DNA of 9,979 bases. Source: Candidatus Rifleibacteriota bacterium (GTDB lineage: Bacteria > Riflebacteria > Ozemobacteria > Ozemobacterales > Ozemobacteraceae). The stretch is from the NCBI GenBank assembly GCA_017526725.1, contig JAFXRA010000311.1, positions 1 through 9,979 on the forward strand, read 5' to 3'. Under the pieces are notes generated by a model. That model worked only from the letters and a program-made list of their open reading frames with translations. It was not told where the DNA came from and made no database searches. Of the stretch, positions 7,022 through 9,979 are shown in pieces; position 1 is the first letter of the stretch; each line of letters opens with the position of its first letter. The translations under genes were made by a program, and so were the position numbers.

Positions 7022-8097
7022 CTCTCACTCATTACTTTATCCAAAAGCTTACGCAGAGCATTCGGATTAGGAGCAGAAGCAAAAGCCTCTTCCTGAGAAA
7101 CTATCTTATCTTTAACCAACTGAGCCAAAGACATTTCCATCGTCATCATACCAGCTTCAACACCTGTTTCAAGATATGACGGCAGCATATGTATTTTACC
7201 TTCAGCAATAAGACTTCTTATACCTGAAGTATTGAGCAGTAATTCAAAAGCAGCTACACGACCGCCATTAACTCTTCTCAGCAAAGTCTGAGAAACAACA
7301 CCGCGAAGAACCATAGAAAGCTGCAACAGAATCTGATTATGACGGCTTTCAGGGAATACGTTAACAATACGTTCTGCCGTGCTTACAGCAGAATTCGTAT
7401 GAAGTGTTGCCAGGACAAGCTTTCCTGTTTCTGCAGCGTTCAATGTCAAGGATATCGTTTCGGGATCGCGCATTTCACCAACTACCACAATATCGGGATC
7501 TTGGCGCAATACGGTTAAAAGCCCATCATAGAAACTTCTGCAGTCAACCCCTATCTGACGCTGATTGAAAATAGACTGGTTATCTTCAAACTGATATTCA
7601 ATCGGGTCTTCTAAGGTTACTATGTGGCGTTTTGCATTCTGATTAACGTAACTTAGATAGCTTGCTAAAGTTGAAGTTTTGCCAGCACCCGTCGGACCGG
7701 TAATTAAAATCAATCCGTTGGGCTGTTCTATTAATCTTCTAGCAGCCATAGGCAAACCGATTTCTTCAAATTCCATAACTCTGTATGGAATAACTCTGAA
7801 AACGGCACCATAGCCGTTTAAATCGGTATAAAGATTTACTCTGAATCTGCAAACCCCTTCTAATGTATAAGCAAAATCAAGCTCGTGATTCTTTTTAAAT
7901 TGCTCTTCCTGTTCAGGATTAAGTAAGGCCTCTAAAATCTTATTAAAATCATTTTTTGTAAATTTGTATCCTTCAACAGGTGTAATATGCCCATCAACTC
8001 TTATAGAAGGAGCTTTACCAACTTTCAGATGCAAATCGGACGCATTTTGATCATAAGTCAGTTTTAATAATTTGTATAAACTTTTTTCATCTGCCAT
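7018..8097 (-). CDS. pilT: canonical type IV pilus retraction ATPase PilT
   Basis: This is the first gene of the operon (359 residues) and the closest to textbook PilT. PilT drives depolymerisation of type IV pili, giving twitching motility and DNA uptake in organisms that use them. The motifs are ASDLHLKVG (19-27), Walker A GPTGAGKTS (134-142), Asp box TLEDPIEY (161-168), Walker B DPDIVVVGEMRD (200-211, catalytic E208) and His box ATLHTNSA (230-237). The retraction motif reads GIRSLIAEGK (292-301) against consensus AIRNLIREGK. The C-terminal half carries GMMTMEMSLAQLV (316-328) and SAPNPNALRKLL (341-352), both typical of PilT. The start codon at 8097 has only a weak GAG upstream, and a promoter-like -10 lies just 7 bases before it. 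PilB, PilC and pilins are absent from the window. Secretion or extension ATPases (GspE, PilB) are unlikely because they carry a longer N-terminal region and a Cys4 metal motif not seen here. Confidence 0.95.
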   Translation of the reverse strand: MADEKSLYKLLKLTYDQNASDLHLKVGKAPSIRVDGHITPVEGYKFTKNDFNKILEALLNPEQEEQFKKNHELDFAYTLEGVCRFRVNLYTDLNGYGAVFRVIPYRVMEFEEIGLPMAARRLIEQPNGLILITGPTGAGKTSTLASYLSYVNQNAKRHIVTLEDPIEYQFEDNQSIFNQRQIGVDCRSFYDGLLTVLRQDPDIVVVGEMRDPETISLTLNAAETGKLVLATLHTNSAVSTAERIVNVFPESRHNQILLQLSMVLRGVVSQTLLRRVNGGRVAAFELLLNTSGIRSLIAEGKIHMLPSYLETGVEAGMMTMEMSLAQLVKDKIVSQEEAFASAPNPNALRKLLDKVMSER

Positions 8098-8104
8098 GTT
8101 TCTC

Positions 8105-8131
8105 AGTATAGCATAAATAACTTTATTTCAA
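8105..8131 (-). promoter_or_regulatory. possible sigma-70 promoter for the pilT cluster
   Basis: Read on the minus strand, TTGAAA (8131-8126) is followed after 15 bases by TATACT (8110-8105). The -10 is a five-of-six match to TATAAT, but the spacer is shorter than the ideal 17. The -10 ends only 7 bases before the pilT ATG (8097), so transcription from it would start at or next to the start codon and give a leaderless or nearly leaderless mRNA. In AT-rich DNA this could be chance. Confidence 0.3.
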
Positions 8132-8159
8132 TATATAGTTTTTATTGTTTTTAGTATTT

Positions 8160-8346
8160 AAAAGCTTACGCTTTTTCTGTTTTTGTTGTTTTTGGTTTTA
8201 CGCAAAGCTTCGCTTTGCTCCCCCTTACGACTCGCTTGCCATCCTGGCGCTCGCATGCACTCCCAACCTCCTGTTGGTCGTCAGTCACTTCGTGACAGCT
8301 TCCCCGCAAAGCGGGGCAGCATCTTCAAGTAATAACCTCAATGAGG
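8160..8346. repeat. series of short perfect hairpins in GC-richer intergenic DNA
   Basis: Several short inverted repeats follow one another. AAAAGC/GCTTTT lies at 8160-8175. GCAAAGC-TTC-GCTTTGC is at 8202-8218. CCAAC-CTCCT-GTTGG is at 8263-8277. GTCAC-TTC-GTGAC is at 8284-8296. CCCCGC-AAA-GCGGGG is at 8302-8316, and CCTCA-A-TGAGG is at 8336-8346. A GCATGC palindrome (8253-8258) and a weak GCC/GGC pair (8238-8248) lie between them. None is followed by a U-run on the minus strand, so they are not obvious terminators for the upstream GLUG gene. Base composition from about 8200 is clearly richer in G and C than the surrounding genes. If the GLUG transcript reads through, this would form a folded leader before pilT. 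It could equally be a dispersed intergenic repeat element. Confidence 0.6.
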
Positions 8347-8362
8347 GGCTTTAGGGCACCTC

Positions 8363-8530
8363 CTCTGTTGCTCTGTCGCTCTGTCGCTCTACGCTCTATT
8401 GCTCTGTTGCTCTGTTGCTCTGTCGCTCTACGCTCTATTGCTCTGTTGCTCTATTGCTCTGTTGCTCTATTGCTCTGTCGCTCTGTCGCTCTACGCTCTA
8501 TTGCTCTGTCGCTCTACGCTCTATGCTCTC
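8363..8530. repeat. tandem array of 21 units of 7-8 bases (CTCTRTYG / CTCTACG)
   Basis: From 8363 to 8525 the sequence splits into 21 uninterrupted units that all begin with CTCT: six CTCTGTCG, five CTCTGTTG, five CTCTATTG, four CTCTACG and one CTCTATG, then a partial CTCTC. The order CTCTGTCG-CTCTACG-CTCTATTG-CTCTGTYG recurs three times, which points to duplication of larger blocks. The array runs into the stop codon (8529-8531) of the minus-strand GLUG gene. On that strand the units read as purine-rich CRAYAGAG. Mixed 7- and 8-base lengths keep it out of any single frame, so it is not coding. Confidence 0.9.
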
Positions 8531-9979
8531 ATTGTCCAGGCAAGCCTTTAAGTGTGGGTAACTGCCCCTGAGTCAAATTCCAAATGTCGGAATCCCAGTT
8601 GAGAGAAGAGTCGTAGCCTTCTCTGATTGAATTCGTTCCAGATGTATCATAAACATAAGAATTAGTATCACCATTGAACCAGAGCGGCTGACCAGGTTGT
8701 GAGGGGTCATAACCGTCTGATGAAGTATCAGAGTGGTAATTCTCAATCGGGCAAGGTAATTCAATTTCACTTTTGGAAAAATTGTTTTCTATCTCATTTG
8801 GTCCAGAATTTTTGCCAATCATTACTCCTAGAGACCTGATTTCGTCAACAATTAATCTTATTTTACCCGCATAATAACAGTTAGTCAGATAACTTTTATT
8901 ACTAACAACCCCTGTTGCATATCCAACCAGTCCTCCAAGTTGATAACTTCTTACATCTTCAAGTATAGGTGCAATTACAGGGCCATTCGAATAACAATTT
9001 GAAATATTAGAATAATACATATTTCCAACTAAGCCTCCAATATACAGCCAGCCTTGAACAGATATTCTTGAATAGGATTTCGTTATAGTCGTTTCATAGG
9101 CTTCTCCGATTAAACCACCTACGCTAGTCCAGCCATCAATCAAGCCATTATCTGAATAAACACAGCAATTAGATATATTTCCTCCTCTTGAAAAACCAAC
9201 TATTCCACCAATTGAATCATTATTGGATTTTATTTTTATATTTCCGCAAACTGTAACATCTCTGATTGAAGTATATTCAGCATAACCAACAAGTGTACCC
9301 ACACCATAACTAGCCGTAATATCTATATCTCTAAGTGTTAAGTCATATATTTCTCCGAAATATGTGCCTCCAAAAATACCGCCATTAAAACTGTCAAGAG
9401 ACTTCTCAACAACAATATTAGATATTTCCAAACCATTGCCATTGTAATGCCCATCAAAAAGATGTTCAAACCCACCATCGCCATTATTGTAGCCAATAGG
9501 AACCCATGGATCTTTTAACCTAATATTGCTCATTTGCTTAAACCAATGCCCGCCTTCACCATATTCAGACTGGTGTAATTGCTTTAAGTGAGCCTCTGTA
9601 TAAATCAAATAGGGATCTTGTTCTGTTCCGCTTCCTCTGATAACATCTGAAGGAATAGTCTTAAAATCAAAGCTTTCAGCAGGCGCCTTTATAGTTGCAT
9701 TATCGCCATCTACGTAGTCAATCATACTAATGGAATAATCTGTAAAAGTTTCAAGATCTTCATTAAAAGCCAATACAGCTGTTTTAGTAGCTGAATCAAA
9801 ACTAATAGTACAACTATCTGGTAAAGCCATACCGTTAAGTTTTATATGATTTATTACTTCGGAAGGTGAAACTAGAGTCTTTTCAAAACTAATGTTAAAT
9901 TTTGGCCTTAGTATTAGCCAGTTTCCAGAACCATAATCTACGCTCTCTGTAGCCACTATTATTTCTGGAACCACAATCA
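8529..9979 (-). CDS. GLUG-repeat surface or secreted protein, C-terminal part (5' end outside window)
   Basis: The frame is open to the right edge of the window, so the start lies beyond it and the GTG at 9974 is only an internal codon. About 482 codons are visible. Residues ~30-107 look like a bacterial Ig-like or invasin-type beta domain (SPSEVINHIKLNGMALP through ESFDFKTI). Next comes GSGTEQDPYLIYTEAHLKQL (113-132), the usual opening of GLUG regions. Seven glycine-rich turns follow at roughly 30-residue spacing: GGIFG 198, VGTLVG 225, GGIVG 256, GGLIG 286, GGLVG 313, GGLVG 347 and LGVMIG 382. Turns such as ISNCYSNG lie between some of them. This pattern predicts a beta-helix-like extracellular adhesin or surface protein. 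The C-terminus ends WNLTQGQLPTLKGLPGQ with no LPXTG, autotransporter barrel or other sorting signal. Function is unknown. It lies upstream of the pilT cluster on the same strand, but a 431-base gap separates them, so co-regulation is uncertain. Confidence 0.85.
   Translation of the reverse strand, partial: IVVPEIIVATESVDYGSGNWLILRPKFNISFEKTLVSPSEVINHIKLNGMALPDSCTISFDSATKTAVLAFNEDLETFTDYSISMIDYVDGDNATIKAPAESFDFKTIPSDVIRGSGTEQDPYLIYTEAHLKQLHQSEYGEGGHWFKQMSNIRLKDPWVPIGYNNGDGGFEHLFDGHYNGNGLEISNIVVEKSLDSFNGGIFGGTYFGEIYDLTLRDIDITASYGVGTLVGYAEYTSIRDVTVCGNIKIKSNNDSIGGIVGFSRGGNISNCCVYSDNGLIDGWTSVGGLIGEAYETTITKSYSRISVQGWLYIGGLVGNMYYSNISNCYSNGPVIAPILEDVRSYQLGGLVGYATGVVSNKSYLTNCYYAGKIRLIVDEIRSLGVMIGKNSGPNEIENNFSKSEIELPCPIENYHSDTSSDGYDPSQPGQPLWFNGDTNSYVYDTSGTNSIREGYDSSLNWDSDIWNLTQGQLPTLKGLPGQ

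Noticed and set aside
1702..8097. Reading the cluster as a type II secretion (GspE) or pilus extension (PilB) locus
   Set aside because: The ATPases have PilT length, PilT-type C-termini and retraction motifs, and lack the long N-terminal domain and tetracysteine motif of GspE/PilB.
8160..8199. Plus-strand intrinsic terminator (AAAAGC/GCTTTT stem then T-rich run)
   Set aside because: The stem is only 6 bp and mostly A/T, the T-run is interrupted, and no plus-strand gene lies upstream to be terminated.
8145..8354. Plus-strand open frame of 69 codons in the intergenic region
   Set aside because: It has no plausible ribosome site, crosses the hairpin series and shows no recognisable protein motif.
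8363..8530. CRISPR array
   Set aside because: Units are 7-8 bases and directly adjacent, with no spacers and no cas genes nearby.
8341..8571. Plus-strand open frame of 76 codons with repeated SVALRSIALLL-like sequence
   Set aside because: It is a translation of the 7-8-base tandem array and overlaps the end of the GLUG gene. It has no ribosome site and its low-complexity product follows only from the DNA repeat.

Overview
The window is AT-rich bacterial DNA that is almost fully coding, and it comes from an organism that probably makes type IV pili. No rRNA, tRNA or other lineage marker is present, so I cannot name the phylum. The mix of several PilT paralogues, a HEAT/TPR protein and a GLUG-repeat surface protein suggests a little-studied, possibly uncultured diderm lineage. 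That is an impression only.

Layout. (1) Positions 1-1641, plus strand: the C-terminal half of the DNA-repair ATPase RecN, cut by the window edge, then an RsuA-type rRNA pseudouridine synthase 14 bases downstream. (2) Positions 1648-1690: a perfect 19-bp inverted repeat with A and T flanks, placed between convergent genes as a bidirectional terminator. (3) Positions 1702-8097, minus strand: a tight five-gene cluster. In transcription order it holds a canonical PilT ATPase, a second PilT with intact catalytic motifs, a 714-residue HEAT + TPR scaffold, a PilT homologue that keeps its Walker A but has lost the catalytic Glu and His box, and a PilT homologue that has lost the Walker A lysine as well. 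(4) Positions 8098-8528: a gene-free stretch with a possible promoter next to the first pilT, a series of short perfect hairpins in locally GC-richer DNA, and 21 copies of a 7-8 base tandem repeat. (5) Positions 8529-9979, minus strand: the C-terminal part of a GLUG-repeat protein, cut by the window edge.

The point of main interest is the five-gene cluster. The first three genes overlap by 4 bases (ATGA). The last two have short gaps and good Shine-Dalgarno sequences. Catalytic motifs erode progressively along the operon while the overall PilT fold is kept. This suggests a multi-subunit motor or regulatory assembly in which active PilT subunits work with pseudo-ATPase relatives and a helical-repeat adaptor. 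That assembly is an inference from motifs and gene order. No pilin, PilB, PilC or PilMNOPQ gene is in the window, so the pilus machinery must be encoded elsewhere if it exists.
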